Notes: generated by a model not told the origin, from the sequence alone. Counted from the first letter of the stretch, positions 33,828 to 42,967 are shown. The stretch: DNA of 64,000 nucleotides from Haloarcula amylolytica JCM 13557 (GCF_000336615.1 NZ_AOLW01000007.1:62001-126000); one strand, 5' to 3'. Program-made: numbers and translations.

Positions 33828-34906
33828 TGCTCCTCGGTGCAATCGCCAGAAAGCTCGGCAACGACATCAAGACGTTCGCGACGATGCCCGCACGGACGGT
33901 CCGCAAGTGGTCCTACACCGTACAGGCCGTCCGTCGGGGCGAACTGCCCGCGTCCGAAGTCCTGAAGGTCATTCTCTCGACCATCGGTGCGACGCTGGTC
34001 GTGCTGGCACTGCTCTTCCCGATCTACTGGATTCTGATGGCGGCCCTCTCCGGCTCCGGAAGCTCGCTGTACACGTCCGAGAGCTTCTCGCTGTTTCCCA
34101 CTAATCCGACGGTCAAACCGTTCATCTGGGTTATCGGTGACCTCATCGTGCCGTCGTACTCGATCTCCGCCGCCATCCCGTTCACCGACCTTGCCTTCGT
34201 GTTCCAGACGCCGGGCATCGAGATTCTCGACGCGTCCGACTACGGCGTCGACCGCCCCTCGGAGTTCAAGCACTTCCTCTGGAACAGCCTCATGGTGGCG
34301 ATTCCCACCGTGCTGATCGCGATGTCGCTCATCATTCCGGCGGCCTATGCCCTCTCGCGGCGAGAGTTCCTCTTCCGCCGGAAGATCCTGTTCCTCTACG
34401 TCCTGATGACACAGGTCGGAGGCGGTCTCGGCGTTGCCCTGCTCATCGGGATGTACGCGCTGTACGTCCAGTTCGGCATTAACGACAGCAAACTGGCGCT
34501 TGCGGTGTACTACGCGGCGACTGCCGTGCCGTTCAACACCTGGCTGCTGAAGACGTACATGGACGGCATCCCGGTCTCCTACGAGGAGGCCGCCGTCGTC
34601 GACGGCGCGCCGCCGTGGCGGGTCGTCACCGAGGTCATCATCCCGATGTCGACCGCCGGGCTGGCGACGGTGTTCATCTTCGTCTTCCTCACCGGGTGGA
34701 CGGAGTTCGTCGTCGCACAGACCCTGCTGGGGACGGAGAACTACACGCTGCCGGTCGGCCTGTACGCAATGGTCGACGAGTACTCCATCCCGTGGGCGCG
34801 GTTCTCCGCGTTCGCGCTCACCTTCGCCTCGCCGATCATGCTGGCGTACCTGTTCGCCCAGCGCTACATCGAGGGCGGCCTCTCCTTCAGCGGGATGGAA
34901 GGCTAA
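33827..34906 (+). CDS. ABC sugar permease, MalG type
   Basis: The ATG at 33827 overlaps the upstream stop by one base and gives 359 residues, longer than typical MalG (about 300). The extra length is an insert between helices 1 and 2 (about residues 80-150, with SLFPTNPTVKPF and VFQTPGIEIL), probably outside the cell. The EAA loop is SYEEAAVVDGAPPWRVVTE. Its stop overlaps that of the convergent lipoprotein gene by 4 nt. Confidence 0.92.
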   Translation: MLLGAIARKLGNDIKTFATMPARTVRKWSYTVQAVRRGELPASEVLKVILSTIGATLVVLALLFPIYWILMAALSGSGSSLYTSESFSLFPTNPTVKPFIWVIGDLIVPSYSISAAIPFTDLAFVFQTPGIEILDASDYGVDRPSEFKHFLWNSLMVAIPTVLIAMSLIIPAAYALSRREFLFRRKILFLYVLMTQVGGGLGVALLIGMYALYVQFGINDSKLALAVYYAATAVPFNTWLLKTYMDGIPVSYEEAAVVDGAPPWRVVTEVIIPMSTAGLATVFIFVFLTGWTEFVVAQTLLGTENYTLPVGLYAMVDEYSIPWARFSAFALTFASPIMLAYLFAQRYIEGGLSFSGMEG

Positions 34907-35502
34907 GCTGGCGCGACGCCCGTCGTCATCCAGCACCCCTCGTAGGGCGCTTCGGTCTGCTTTTCGACCGTCCACTGGTAGCTCGTCGTCGTTCCGTTCC
35001 CATCGACGACCGTCACTGGCTGTGACGCGGTGTCGCCGTCGCGGTCCAGCGGTCCGTACCGCACGCCTGTCGCGTTCAGGAGCGGCTCGAACCCACTTTC
35101 GATAGTCCGGACGAAGTTCGAGTACGGTCCCGTCAGGTCCCGGTTCGACGGCGACGCAAACTGCCAGGTCGTGTTGATGCCCTCGTTCGTCGCCGGGTCG
35201 TTGTTCTGGAGCGCCAGCACCTGAATGTGGACGACCAGCGCCGGCGGCCGCTCGCAGTTCGGTCGCAGTTCGAGGACCCGCGGCTGTGTCACCGCCGATC
35301 TGTTGGTGTCGACGGAGACGTTGCCCCAGTAGCTCCCCTCGCCTGTCGTCTCGACTGCTCGCGTCTCGTCCGTCGGCACGTCGGCGGGCGTTATCGTCGC
35401 TTCCGACCCTGCCGAGTCGCCACCACCGAAAAACGCACCGCAGCCCGCCAGTGCGACGACCGCGGCAAGTGCGACGAGCGCCAGCGGCCGAACGGCTGTC
35501 AT
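34903..35502 (-). CDS. predicted lipoprotein, unknown function
   Basis: The ATG at 35502 gives 199 residues with a classical signal: basic start, hydrophobic core ALVALAAVVALA and lipobox AGCG. A glycine- and aspartate-rich linker follows. The mature domain has two cysteines that may form a disulfide (ELRPNCERPP and YEGCWMTTG). No family was recognised. It converges with the sugar permease operon but shows no functional tie to it. Confidence 0.8.
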   Translation of the reverse strand: MTAVRPLALVALAAVVALAGCGAFFGGGDSAGSEATITPADVPTDETRAVETTGEGSYWGNVSVDTNRSAVTQPRVLELRPNCERPPALVVHIQVLALQNNDPATNEGINTTWQFASPSNRDLTGPYSNFVRTIESGFEPLLNATGVRYGPLDRDGDTASQPVTVVDGNGTTTSYQWTVEKQTEAPYEGCWMTTGVAPA

Positions 35503-35582
35503 ACCCCTGTCTTGGGGTGACGCTCCTTCGATGTTCCGTCGCCGCGTCCGTGCGCTGTTTCGCTTGGCAGCGGTCGATGCCG

Positions 35583-36290
35583 TCAGCCGAGCCGTTCCTC
35601 GACCGCGTCGATGTCGCTCGGTTCGTTGACGTTGTGACACCACCCGTCGAGTTCGACCGCCTCGACGCGGTGGCCGGCGCTCAGTAACAGGTCGATTGCG
35701 TCGGGGAGTTCGTACTCGCCCCGCTCGGAAGGTCGCGTCAGCGCGCAGGCGTGGCCGACGGCCGGCTCGAACACGAAAAAGCCTCGCGTGACCAGCGTCG
35801 ACGGCGGGTCCGACGGCTTCTCGACGAGACCGGTCACCCGGTTCTCGTCGTCCGTCGTGACGACACCGGTCGTCTTGGCTTCGGCCCGCGACACGTCCTC
35901 GACGAGCAGCGTCGCGCTGGCGTCGGTCTCGCGGTGGCGCTCGATGGCCCCGTCGAGATTTGCCCGGCAAACGTTGTCGCCGTTCAGCACGACGAAGGTC
36001 CCGTCGACGGCCGAGCGGGCCTGTTCGAGCGCGTGGGCCAGTCCTAACTGTTCGTCCTGCCGGACGTACGCTATCGGGGTGTCCCGATACCGCTCACCGT
36101 AGCGAGCTACGATGTCATCGCCGCGGTAGCCGATGACGACGACCAGGCGGTCGACGCCGACTGACAGCAGCGTGTCGAAACAGTGTGTCAGCAGCGGCTT
36201 TCCGGCCACCTCGACCAGTCCCTTCGGCTTGTCCGCAGTGAGCGGTCGCATCCGCGTCCCTTCGCCGGCAGCGAGTACGACGCCGTCCAT
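35583..36290 (-). CDS. sugar-phosphate nucleotidyltransferase
   Basis: The ATG at 36290 gives 235 residues. The N-terminal signature LAAGEGTRMRPLT and KPKGLVEVAGKPLL identify the NTP-transferase family that makes NDP-sugars. VVLNGDNVC carries the metal-binding aspartate near residue 100. It has only the catalytic domain, without the C-terminal beta-helix of bifunctional enzymes. It could be a UTP- or dTTP-glucose-1-phosphate transferase for surface glycans; the exact substrate is not readable. Confidence 0.88.
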   Translation of the reverse strand: MDGVVLAAGEGTRMRPLTADKPKGLVEVAGKPLLTHCFDTLLSVGVDRLVVVIGYRGDDIVARYGERYRDTPIAYVRQDEQLGLAHALEQARSAVDGTFVVLNGDNVCRANLDGAIERHRETDASATLLVEDVSRAEAKTTGVVTTDDENRVTGLVEKPSDPPSTLVTRGFFVFEPAVGHACALTRPSERGEYELPDAIDLLLSAGHRVEAVELDGWCHNVNEPSDIDAVEERLG

Positions 36291-36365
36291 ATCCGGCCCC
36301 ACGCTTGCACCGGCTAAATGCCTGTGGGCGAGCGGGTTTTGTCCGTGGCCAGCCAACCTTGACGC

Positions 36366-36524
36366 ATGGCTGAGGAGTGTGACACCTGCGGCCGGTCGGT
36401 CACCGTCGATGAGGCGGTCCGCCGGGAGACGTTCGGTGACCTCGACAACGACCGCTGGCAGACGCTGTGCTGTCCGGACTGCGGTGCGCGGCTCCGGACG
36501 ATATTCGTCGGGCCGGACTCCTGA
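36366..36524 (+). CDS. 52-aa zinc-ribbon microprotein
   Basis: The ORF has CDTC at residues 5-8 and CPDC at residues 36-39 (preceded by another Cys), ideal spacing for one zinc ribbon. A helical spacer with FGDLDNDRWQ separates the pairs. Many haloarchaeal proteins of 40-60 residues have this plan and unknown roles. It is divergent from the nucleotidyltransferase gene. Confidence 0.7.
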   Translation: MAEECDTCGRSVTVDEAVRRETFGDLDNDRWQTLCCPDCGARLRTIFVGPDS

Positions 36525-36564
36525 CGGGAAAGAGACAGGTAGCAGCAGTGTGTGACTCTGACGC

Positions 36565-36750
36565 ATGGAAGACGAAGCGTGGCGCTCGGTCGACATCATC
36601 CGGGACAACGACGGCGTACCGCACGTCCTCCAACAGAAGCTGCTGGTGTTCACAAGCGGTGTCTCCGAGGAATCCGCCGGCTACACGAAGCCGGCGATGG
36701 AACACCGGCTAGTGCCGCTCAAGGAACTCACGAAGTTCGGGCAGTCGTAA
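36565..36750 (+). CDS. 61-aa hypothetical protein
   Basis: This is a short soluble protein with no cysteine and no membrane segment. It begins MEDEAWRSVDIIRDNDG and ends LVPLKELTKFGQS. It lies 40 nt after the zinc-ribbon microprotein on the same strand and may be co-transcribed. Function unknown. Confidence 0.6.
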   Translation: MEDEAWRSVDIIRDNDGVPHVLQQKLLVFTSGVSEESAGYTKPAMEHRLVPLKELTKFGQS

Positions 36751-36861
36751 CGAACAGCCGCCGGAACAGTCTGCGCCGCGGCCGATAGCTCGGGTGCTGG
36801 ACCGGTTGGACAACGAACACCTCGGGATACACTTTTGCGCCTATCCGAACGAGTATCGATA

Positions 36862-37605
36862 ATGGCGGAACCGCTGTACGTCGGTGTCGACCGGAGCGAC
36901 GAGTCCTGGGTCGCTGTGGCGCTCACCGGCGACGGGTTCGACCACGCGTCGGTGTTCGACAGTATCGGCGAGTGCTGGTCAGCGTACGAGGAGCGCGCTC
37001 GGCTGATTCTGGTCGGAGTGCCGATTGGGCTCGTGGAATCCGGTGATCCGGACCGCCGGTGTGACGAACTCGCCCGGTCGGTGCTCGGCGAGCGGAGCGC
37101 GGCGGTTCGCACGCCGCCGGTACGAGAAGCGACCCGGAAACAGCGCTACTCGACGGCCAACCGCGTCCACAAGCGCAAGACCGGACAGAAACTCTCCGAG
37201 CGGGCGTTCGCACGCAGCGACAGCCTCGCCCGGGTCGACGAACTCCTGCAGGAACTGCCCGAGGCTGCCGCAGCCATCCGGGAATCCCACCCGGAGGTCT
37301 GTTTTCGAGCCTTCGGTGGCGAGCCGCTTAGCTACTCGAAGCGCACCGCCGGGGGATACGCCGAGCGGATGCGGGTTTTGGCCCACTACGACCGCGACGC
37401 CGCCCCGACGGTCCAGAAAGCCGCCGAAGCGACCGGCGGCGCGGCGGTAGCCGTTCACGATGTGCTGGACGCCGTCGCTCTCGCGTACACAGCACAGCCG
37501 GGCGACGGGGAGTTGTACACGCTGCCGCCCGAGCCGCCGCGAGATGCGGCGGGGCTGCCGATGGAGATCGTCTATCGGGCGGCGTCGCCACTGATCACGT
37601 CGTGA
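36862..37605 (+). CDS. DUF429-family protein (RNase H-like fold)
   Basis: The ATG at 36862 gives 247 residues. The opening YVGVDRSDESWVAVAL with its aspartate matches the first strand of the RNase H-like fold; a second acidic site is in LVGVPIGLVESGDPDRRCDELAR, and AVHDVLDAVALAYTA near the C-terminus holds the last acidic residues. PPVREATRKQRY is characteristic of the family. A nuclease activity is predicted for DUF429 but not established. Monocistronic. Confidence 0.85.
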   Translation: MAEPLYVGVDRSDESWVAVALTGDGFDHASVFDSIGECWSAYEERARLILVGVPIGLVESGDPDRRCDELARSVLGERSAAVRTPPVREATRKQRYSTANRVHKRKTGQKLSERAFARSDSLARVDELLQELPEAAAAIRESHPEVCFRAFGGEPLSYSKRTAGGYAERMRVLAHYDRDAAPTVQKAAEATGGAAVAVHDVLDAVALAYTAQPGDGELYTLPPEPPRDAAGLPMEIVYRAASPLITS

Positions 37606-37726
37606 CGTGTCTCGGCGAGCGCCGTCGCTCGTCGTGAGTTATGTGCATGCCAGCGACACTGCCGTGTACGCTACACCGCGACCGCTGACAAGTGATTATA
37701 GTGCTAGACTGTAGACAGAAGCCGTC

Positions 37727-37921
37727 TTACAGTCGCGTGAGGTTGGTCGCACGCGGACCCTTGTCCGCCTGCTCGATGTCGAACTCGACTTCCTGCCCCT
37801 CTTCGAGGTCAGGGCCGCCGACGTCTTCCATGTGGAAGAAGACGTCTTCGTCCGCATCGTCGGTTTCGATGAAGCCGTAACCACCAGTGTCGTTGAAGAA
37901 GTCGACAGTGCCTTCCGCCAT
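37727..37921 (-). CDS. cspA: cold-shock protein, second gene of a tandem pair
   Basis: This is a 64-residue single cold-shock domain. RNP1-like GGYGFIET and RNP2-like DVFFHMED are present. These proteins bind single-stranded nucleic acids and act as RNA chaperones. Its ATG is 3 nt from the stop of the upstream paralog (TAACAATG), so both are probably one transcript. The protein is more acidic than bacterial CspA, as usual in haloarchaea. Confidence 0.95.
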   Translation of the reverse strand: MAEGTVDFFNDTGGYGFIETDDADEDVFFHMEDVGGPDLEEGQEVEFDIEQADKGPRATNLTRL

Positions 37922-37923
37922 TG

Positions 37924-38118
37924 TTAGAGCCGTGTGACGTTGTTGGCGCGCGGACCCTTGTCCGCCTGCTCGATGTCAAATTCGAGCTCCTGTCCTTCCT
38001 CGAGGTCCGGGCCGCCGATGTCTTCCATGTGGAAGAAGACGTCTTCGTCCGCGTCCTCAGTGTCGATGAAACCGTAACCGCCAGTGTCGTTGAAGAAATC
38101 AACCGTTCCTTTCGCCAT
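37924..38118 (-). CDS. cspA: cold-shock protein, first gene of a tandem pair
   Basis: This 64-residue cold-shock protein differs from the downstream paralog by only about nine residues (GGYGFIDT, HMEDIGG, RANNVTRL). The ATG at 38118 is preferred to an upstream GTG. The near identity shows a recent tandem duplication or ongoing gene conversion. Confidence 0.95.
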   Translation of the reverse strand: MAKGTVDFFNDTGGYGFIDTEDADEDVFFHMEDIGGPDLEEGQELEFDIEQADKGPRANNVTRL

Positions 38119-38308
38119 TGCAACCAAAGAGATGCCAGCACCACGGATAACAGTGTCGGTACGATGCTCTGGTGGGAAACTGATCTATCCGGCCGCTGTC
38201 TGGCGATTATGGAGTGTGTAATACTGGCATGCCACATACGCAGTCGTCTCTCCAATCTAGCTGGAGACGCTCCGGTGTCACGTTCGGTCTTACCGTCTCA
38301 CTAACCGA

Positions 38309-38584
38309 ATGGAACCAGCCGGAACCCCAATCGTAACTATGCACCGTGGCGCACGGGACCGTCTCGTCGATGACGGGCCGGGGATTCCCGACGACCGGCG
38401 TGACAGCGTTTTCGACCCGCGGGCGGGCGACACGCACGGTGGCGGACTCCATCTCGTCGAGACGCTCGTTACGAGCTTCGGCGGCGAGATCTATCTCGCC
38501 GACGCCGCCAGCAAACCCGACACGACCATCCCCGACACCGACTTCGACGGCGCGCACTTCGTCGTCGAACTCCCACGGGCATGA
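38309..38584 (+). pseudogene. orphan histidine-kinase ATPase-domain fragment
   Basis: The 91-codon frame carries only the last part of a HATPase domain: G1 VDDGPGIPDD, F-box-like SVFDPRAG, a degraded G2 THGGGLHLVETL and the closing strand AHFVVELP. The H-box and N-box are missing, and the G2 glycines are shifted. I read it as a decayed kinase remnant, though a free-standing fold cannot be excluded. It is followed by a membrane-protein gene on the same strand. Confidence 0.6.
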
Positions 38585-38636
38585 CACCAGTCCGCACGAC
38601 CGACGTTTCTTGATTGTGGGAGGCACAGTGAGGCGT

Positions 38637-39164
38637 ATGTTCCCTCGCTTGCGCGCACAGGGCCCGACCGTACTCATCCCGCTCGCGTGGCTGCTCGTGG
38701 GGCTGGCTCATCTCGATGTGGTCACTGACCGAACGGTGCTGGTGTTTCACGTCGTCGCTGCCGTCCTCATTGCCGCTTTCGCCGCTCTCTCGTGGGACGA
38801 GATGGAGACGGGCGTCCTCCGGGTCTGGCGCGACATTCTGCTCGTCGGCCTCCTCCTGACCGTCGGCGGTATTGTCGGCTTACTCTACGCTCCGCTCCGG
38901 ATCCCGTTCCTGACGACGACGATACTGGGATGGATGGTCGTTCCGGGCGTGGGCCTCTACTACACCGGGAAGCGCGTTCCAGCAGGCCAGCGGGCGTACA
39001 CGGCCGGAGCAGTATTGAGCGTTCTCGGTGGGGCGGTCTACGCCGGCGCGCTGTTCCCGCCGGCGGAAACCGCGCTGCTCGCCGGCATCGGGCTTGCGCT
39101 GGTCGGCCAGACCGTCGGCATCGTTCAGGCGGTTCGCCAACCGGGCGAGACCGACTCAGGCTAA
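38637..39164 (+). CDS. hypothetical multi-pass membrane protein
   Basis: The ATG at 38637 gives 175 residues with five or six hydrophobic helices and few polar loops (WDEMETGVLRVWRD is one). No family motif was recognised. It overlaps the end of the convergent FAD/Fe-S dehydrogenase gene by 9 nt. The start lies 52 nt after the kinase fragment. Function unknown. Confidence 0.75.
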   Translation: MFPRLRAQGPTVLIPLAWLLVGLAHLDVVTDRTVLVFHVVAAVLIAAFAALSWDEMETGVLRVWRDILLVGLLLTVGGIVGLLYAPLRIPFLTTTILGWMVVPGVGLYYTGKRVPAGQRAYTAGAVLSVLGGAVYAGALFPPAETALLAGIGLALVGQTVGIVQAVRQPGETDSG

Positions 39165-42100
39165 GGCAGCGTCGAGTTTCTCCACCGGATGGGGCGGTTC
39201 GCCGTCGCTTTCGTCCCAGTCGTCCAGTTGCGTGCGACAGGACGCACCGGGCGCGACGACGGTGTCGCCGCGGCTCTCTCCGATCTGGTCGAACAGGATC
39301 GAACCGATGGCCTTGCTCATCGAGAAGTGCTCGGCCTCGTAGCCGAAGGAGCCGGCCATGCCACAACAGCCCGAATCGAGCGGGTCGACATCGTAGCCGG
39401 CCCGCCGGAGGACGCCGACGGCGTGGTGGTCTTTCTTCGTCGCCTTCTGGTGGCAGTGGCCGTGGTAGGTCAGCGTCTCGCCCGGCGTGTCCCAGTCGGC
39501 CCCCTTGTCCAGCCGGAAGGTGTCGAGGTACTCACAGACGCCGTAGGCGTTGGCCGCGAGCGTCTCCACGTCCTCGCCAGAGAGCAGGTCCAGATAGTCA
39601 GACTGGAACATCACGGCATCAGAGGGTTCGACCAGCACCACGTCCCAGCCCTCCTCGACTGCGGGCACGAGCGCGTCGACGTTGTCCCGCGCGGTCGCTC
39701 GGGACTGGTCCAGAAAGCCCTTCGAGTGGGCCGGTCGCCCGCTGTCGGTCCGGTCGGCCAACTCGACGTGGACGCCAGCGGCTTCGAGCACGCGGACGGC
39801 GGCCTTCCCGACCTCGGGGTGGCTGTAGTTCGTGTACGTGTCGGGGAACAGCAGGGCTTGCCTCTCGGCTTCGTCCGCCGGGACCTGCGAGCCGCGTTCG
39901 TCGAACCAGTCCTGCAGCGTCGTCCGCTGGAAGCTCGGGAGTGTGCGGTCCGTGGCGATACCGACCGTCTTCTCCAGAACGGTCCGAGCGCCCGGCACCT
40001 TCGTCGCGAGGTTCGAGAGCGGCGCGAAGGCACTGCCTAACCCCGCCAGCGAGTCGACGTTGGCGAACACCTTGTCCCGGAAGCTGGACCCGTGTTCCTG
40101 GTGGTACGCGTGGGTCACTTCGGCTTTGAGCTTCGCCATGTCGACCTCGCTCGGGCAGTCCTTCGCACACCCTTTGCAGCCGATACAGAGGTCGAGCACC
40201 TCGTGCATGAACTCCTCGTCCGTGGGGTCGTCCGGAAGGTCACCGCTCATCGCTTGCCGAAGCATGTTCGCGCGCCCGCGGGTCGTCGTCATCTCCTCCT
40301 CGGATGCGCGGTAGGTCGGGCACATCACGCCGCCGGTGGTCTCCTGCGGGCCGCGACAGCCGCCACAGCCGTGACAGAGTTCGACCATCCCCTGCATCCC
40401 GTTGTCGTTGTCCCATTCCAGTGCGGGGTCGAAGCCGGCGTCGAACTCGTACGCCGGGTCGAAGCGGAGGTTCTCGGTCATGTCGACCGTACGCGCCCGC
40501 TCCGGTTTTGTGCCGGACTCGACCTCGCCCGCGTCGACGCCGACGACCTGGCCGGGGTTGAGCAGCCAGTCGGGGTCGAACGTGGATTTGAGTTCCTGGA
40601 ACGTCTCCCAGAGGTCCGCACCGTAGAGCTTCTCGTTCCACTGCGTGCGAGCGCGGCCGTCGCCGTGTTCGCCGGAGACGCTCCCGCCGTACTTGACGAC
40701 GAGGTCGGTCACCGCGTCGGCGATGGACTCCATGGTCTCGACGCCCTCGACTGTCTTTGTGTTGATGAGCGGGCGGATGTGGAGCACACCGGGGCCGGCG
40801 TGGGCGTAGAAGGAGGCGAAGGTGTCGTGTTCTTCGAGAATCTCCTGGAAGTCGGCGACGTACTCCGGGAGGTTCTCGGGCGGGATGGCGGTGTCCTCGA
40901 TGAACGAGCCGTGTTTCTCGTCGGTCGTCCGCGAGAGCAGGATGGGGAGGCCGGACTTGCGCATCTTCCAGAACTTCTCGCGTTTTGCCTCGTCGTGGGC
41001 CTCCATGGCGTCGAACGCCCGCACCGGCGCGTCGACGACGGTCCGGCCATCTGTTGGGGCAGCGATCGAATCGACGCCGTTCGTTCGGTCTGCCAGGAGG
41101 TCGGCGACCTTCCGCCGGCCGCTCTCCGCGTCGTCGGCGTAGAACTCCACGATGAGGACCGTGCGAGTCCCCTCGGGCAACATGCCGACCACGTCCTCGA
41201 ACTCGGCGGTGTCCCGGGCCAGGTCGATGAGCACATCGTCGAGCACCTCGACGGCCGCCGGGTCGTGTTCGAGGATGTCCGAAACGTCTTCCATGGCCTC
41301 GATGAGCCCCTCGTAGGCGAGCAGGGCCATCGACTTGGTCTCGGGAATCGGCTCCAGGGACACCTCGGCCTCGGTGACGATGGCAAGCGTCCCCTCGCTG
41401 CCCGCCAGCAGCGACGCGACGTTGACAGTCCCGTCCTGTGCATCTCCGAGGACCCAGTCGAGGTTGTACCCCGAGACGTTGCGCTTCAGGTCCGGGTAGT
41501 GGCTCGTAATTTCTTTGCCTTCCTCGGCGAGTATCCGCTCGATTTCGGCGTAAATCCGGGCTTCGAGGTCACCGTCGGGGTCCGCTCGGTCGCGCAGTTC
41601 CTCGCGGGTGACCTCGCCGAACGTGGTGACGGTGCCGTCTGCGAGGACGACCTCGCACTCTTCGATGTAGGCGTCGGTCTTGCCGTACTGCAGGGAGTGT
41701 GCGCCGGTGGAGTTGTTACCGATAGCGCCGCCGAGAACGCTCTTGTCGCCCCACGCCGGGTCCGGCGCGAACTTCAGCCCGTGGTCGGCCAGCTCCCCGT
41801 TCAGGTCGCCGAGCTTGATGCCCGGCTGGGCTCGCGCTCGCCGGTCGTCGGGCCGGGCCTCGACGAGGTCGTTCATGTACCGCGAGAAATCCAGTACGAC
41901 GGCCTCGTTGACCGTCTGACCGGCGAGGCTCGTCCCGCCGCCCCGGGGAAGAACCGGAATCTCTCGCTGGGCACAGTAGGACATGACCGCGGCTACGTCA
42001 TCGGTCGACCGCGGATAGACGACGCCGATAGGCAGCACCTCGTAGAGGCTGGCGTCGGTCGCGTACAACTGTCGCGAGTACTCGTCGAACCGCACCTCGC

Positions 42101-42221
42101 CGTCAATGCGCGCTCGCAGGTCGTCGACGAGGCCCGACCGGGCGACGGTGTCGTTCTGGTAGTCGTAGTTCGATACCTCGTCAGCCGAAGGATCTATCCG
42201 GGTGCCGGAATCGGTTGCCAT
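39156..42221 (-). CDS. FAD- and Fe-S-containing dehydrogenase (D-lactate/glycolate oxidase type)
   Basis: The ATG at 42221 gives 1021 residues. The N-terminal half is a VAO-type FAD domain (PRGGGTSLAGQ near residue 95) with an FAD-oxidase C-terminal cap (SGEHGDGRARTQW near 530). Next comes an Fe-S region: CHGCGGCRG (near 635) and CIGCKGCAKDCPSEVD (near 705). The end has CCG-type clusters in HCHQKATKKDH and SGCCGMAGSFG. This fused plan oxidises D-lactate or glycolate and passes electrons to the respiratory chain. The precise substrate is not certain. Confidence 0.9.
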   Translation of the reverse strand: MATDSGTRIDPSADEVSNYDYQNDTVARSGLVDDLRARIDGEVRFDEYSRQLYATDASLYEVLPIGVVYPRSTDDVAAVMSYCAQREIPVLPRGGGTSLAGQTVNEAVVLDFSRYMNDLVEARPDDRRARAQPGIKLGDLNGELADHGLKFAPDPAWGDKSVLGGAIGNNSTGAHSLQYGKTDAYIEECEVVLADGTVTTFGEVTREELRDRADPDGDLEARIYAEIERILAEEGKEITSHYPDLKRNVSGYNLDWVLGDAQDGTVNVASLLAGSEGTLAIVTEAEVSLEPIPETKSMALLAYEGLIEAMEDVSDILEHDPAAVEVLDDVLIDLARDTAEFEDVVGMLPEGTRTVLIVEFYADDAESGRRKVADLLADRTNGVDSIAAPTDGRTVVDAPVRAFDAMEAHDEAKREKFWKMRKSGLPILLSRTTDEKHGSFIEDTAIPPENLPEYVADFQEILEEHDTFASFYAHAGPGVLHIRPLINTKTVEGVETMESIADAVTDLVVKYGGSVSGEHGDGRARTQWNEKLYGADLWETFQELKSTFDPDWLLNPGQVVGVDAGEVESGTKPERARTVDMTENLRFDPAYEFDAGFDPALEWDNDNGMQGMVELCHGCGGCRGPQETTGGVMCPTYRASEEEMTTTRGRANMLRQAMSGDLPDDPTDEEFMHEVLDLCIGCKGCAKDCPSEVDMAKLKAEVTHAYHQEHGSSFRDKVFANVDSLAGLGSAFAPLSNLATKVPGARTVLEKTVGIATDRTLPSFQRTTLQDWFDERGSQVPADEAERQALLFPDTYTNYSHPEVGKAAVRVLEAAGVHVELADRTDSGRPAHSKGFLDQSRATARDNVDALVPAVEEGWDVVLVEPSDAVMFQSDYLDLLSGEDVETLAANAYGVCEYLDTFRLDKGADWDTPGETLTYHGHCHQKATKKDHHAVGVLRRAGYDVDPLDSGCCGMAGSFGYEAEHFSMSKAIGSILFDQIGESRGDTVVAPGASCRTQLDDWDESDGEPPHPVEKLDAALA

Positions 42222-42442
42222 GGTGTGTCTCGTTTCCAGTCGCCCGGCCACCGACGGACCGGGTACTCGGCGGTTTGCTCTGGCTGTTCTAGCTGTACGC
42301 CTGCCAAAACAGTTCCGCTACGGTAGCCCATGAGGCACTTTTGACCCGGTCGAGCGTCTGCCCGGGGCACGCGCTTCTGTCTCCCTGTGATAGCACATGT
42401 TACGCAACTGTTAATATCAGTACTAGCCTATATAAGGTGATT
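42222..42442. other. promoter region between dehydrogenase and Hsp20 genes
   Basis: This 221-bp divergent gap has no gene. Its right end holds two TATA-like elements, TTAATATC near 42411 and TATATAAG near 42429. The first is at leaderless distance from the ATG at 42443. Confidence 0.4.
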
Positions 42443-42967
42443 ATGACACACAGCAACGATCCGTTCGAGACGATGCTCCGACTCTTCGCACAGACGCGAC
42501 GGTCGATGATGGACGACAGCCAGAGTCGCTGGACAGACGACAGTTTGGGCCGCCGGATGGGTGACGATTCGAGACACCGGATGGACGACAGTCCGGAACG
42601 CCGTACCGACCGACCGTCCACGGACGTACGCCGGAGCGGCCACCGCCGGCCCGGTATCGACACGAACCTCCACGTCGACGAGACCGACGACGGATACGCC
42701 GTGATGGTCGACCTCCCGGGCTTCGAGCGCGACGACCTCGTCGTCCGCTTCGAGGACGGCGTCCTCAGCATCCAGGGCGAGAGCACGGTCGCTGAAGAGA
42801 CCAGCGACAGCGCTCGCCGCCACAGCCGACGGGTCGCCGAACGGGTCACTGTTCCCGAACCGGTCGTGGACGACGACATCACCGCCACCTACCACAACGG
42901 CGTTCTCGAAATAACGCTGCCGCGCGCGGACGACGCCGACGACTCGAACCGGATCGAAATCGAATAG
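42443..42967 (+). CDS. small heat-shock protein, Hsp20 family, with a repeated N-terminal tail
   Basis: This 174-residue chaperone has an alpha-crystallin domain from about residue 72, with VDLPGFERDDLVV and the YHNGVLEITLP signature. The N-terminal 65 residues are unusual: a polar tail with repeated DDS and RRM-like units (MDDSQSRW, DDSLGRRM, DDSRHRMDDSP). Such tails set oligomer size in this family. An upstream in-frame extension was not used because it covers the promoter. Confidence 0.9.
   Translation: MTHSNDPFETMLRLFAQTRRSMMDDSQSRWTDDSLGRRMGDDSRHRMDDSPERRTDRPSTDVRRSGHRRPGIDTNLHVDETDDGYAVMVDLPGFERDDLVVRFEDGVLSIQGESTVAEETSDSARRHSRRVAERVTVPEPVVDDDITATYHNGVLEITLPRADDADDSNRIEIE

Noticed and set aside
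40092-42326. 744-codon ORF antisense to the FAD/Fe-S dehydrogenase
   Set aside because: No recognisable domain and long antisense frames are common in high-GC genes.
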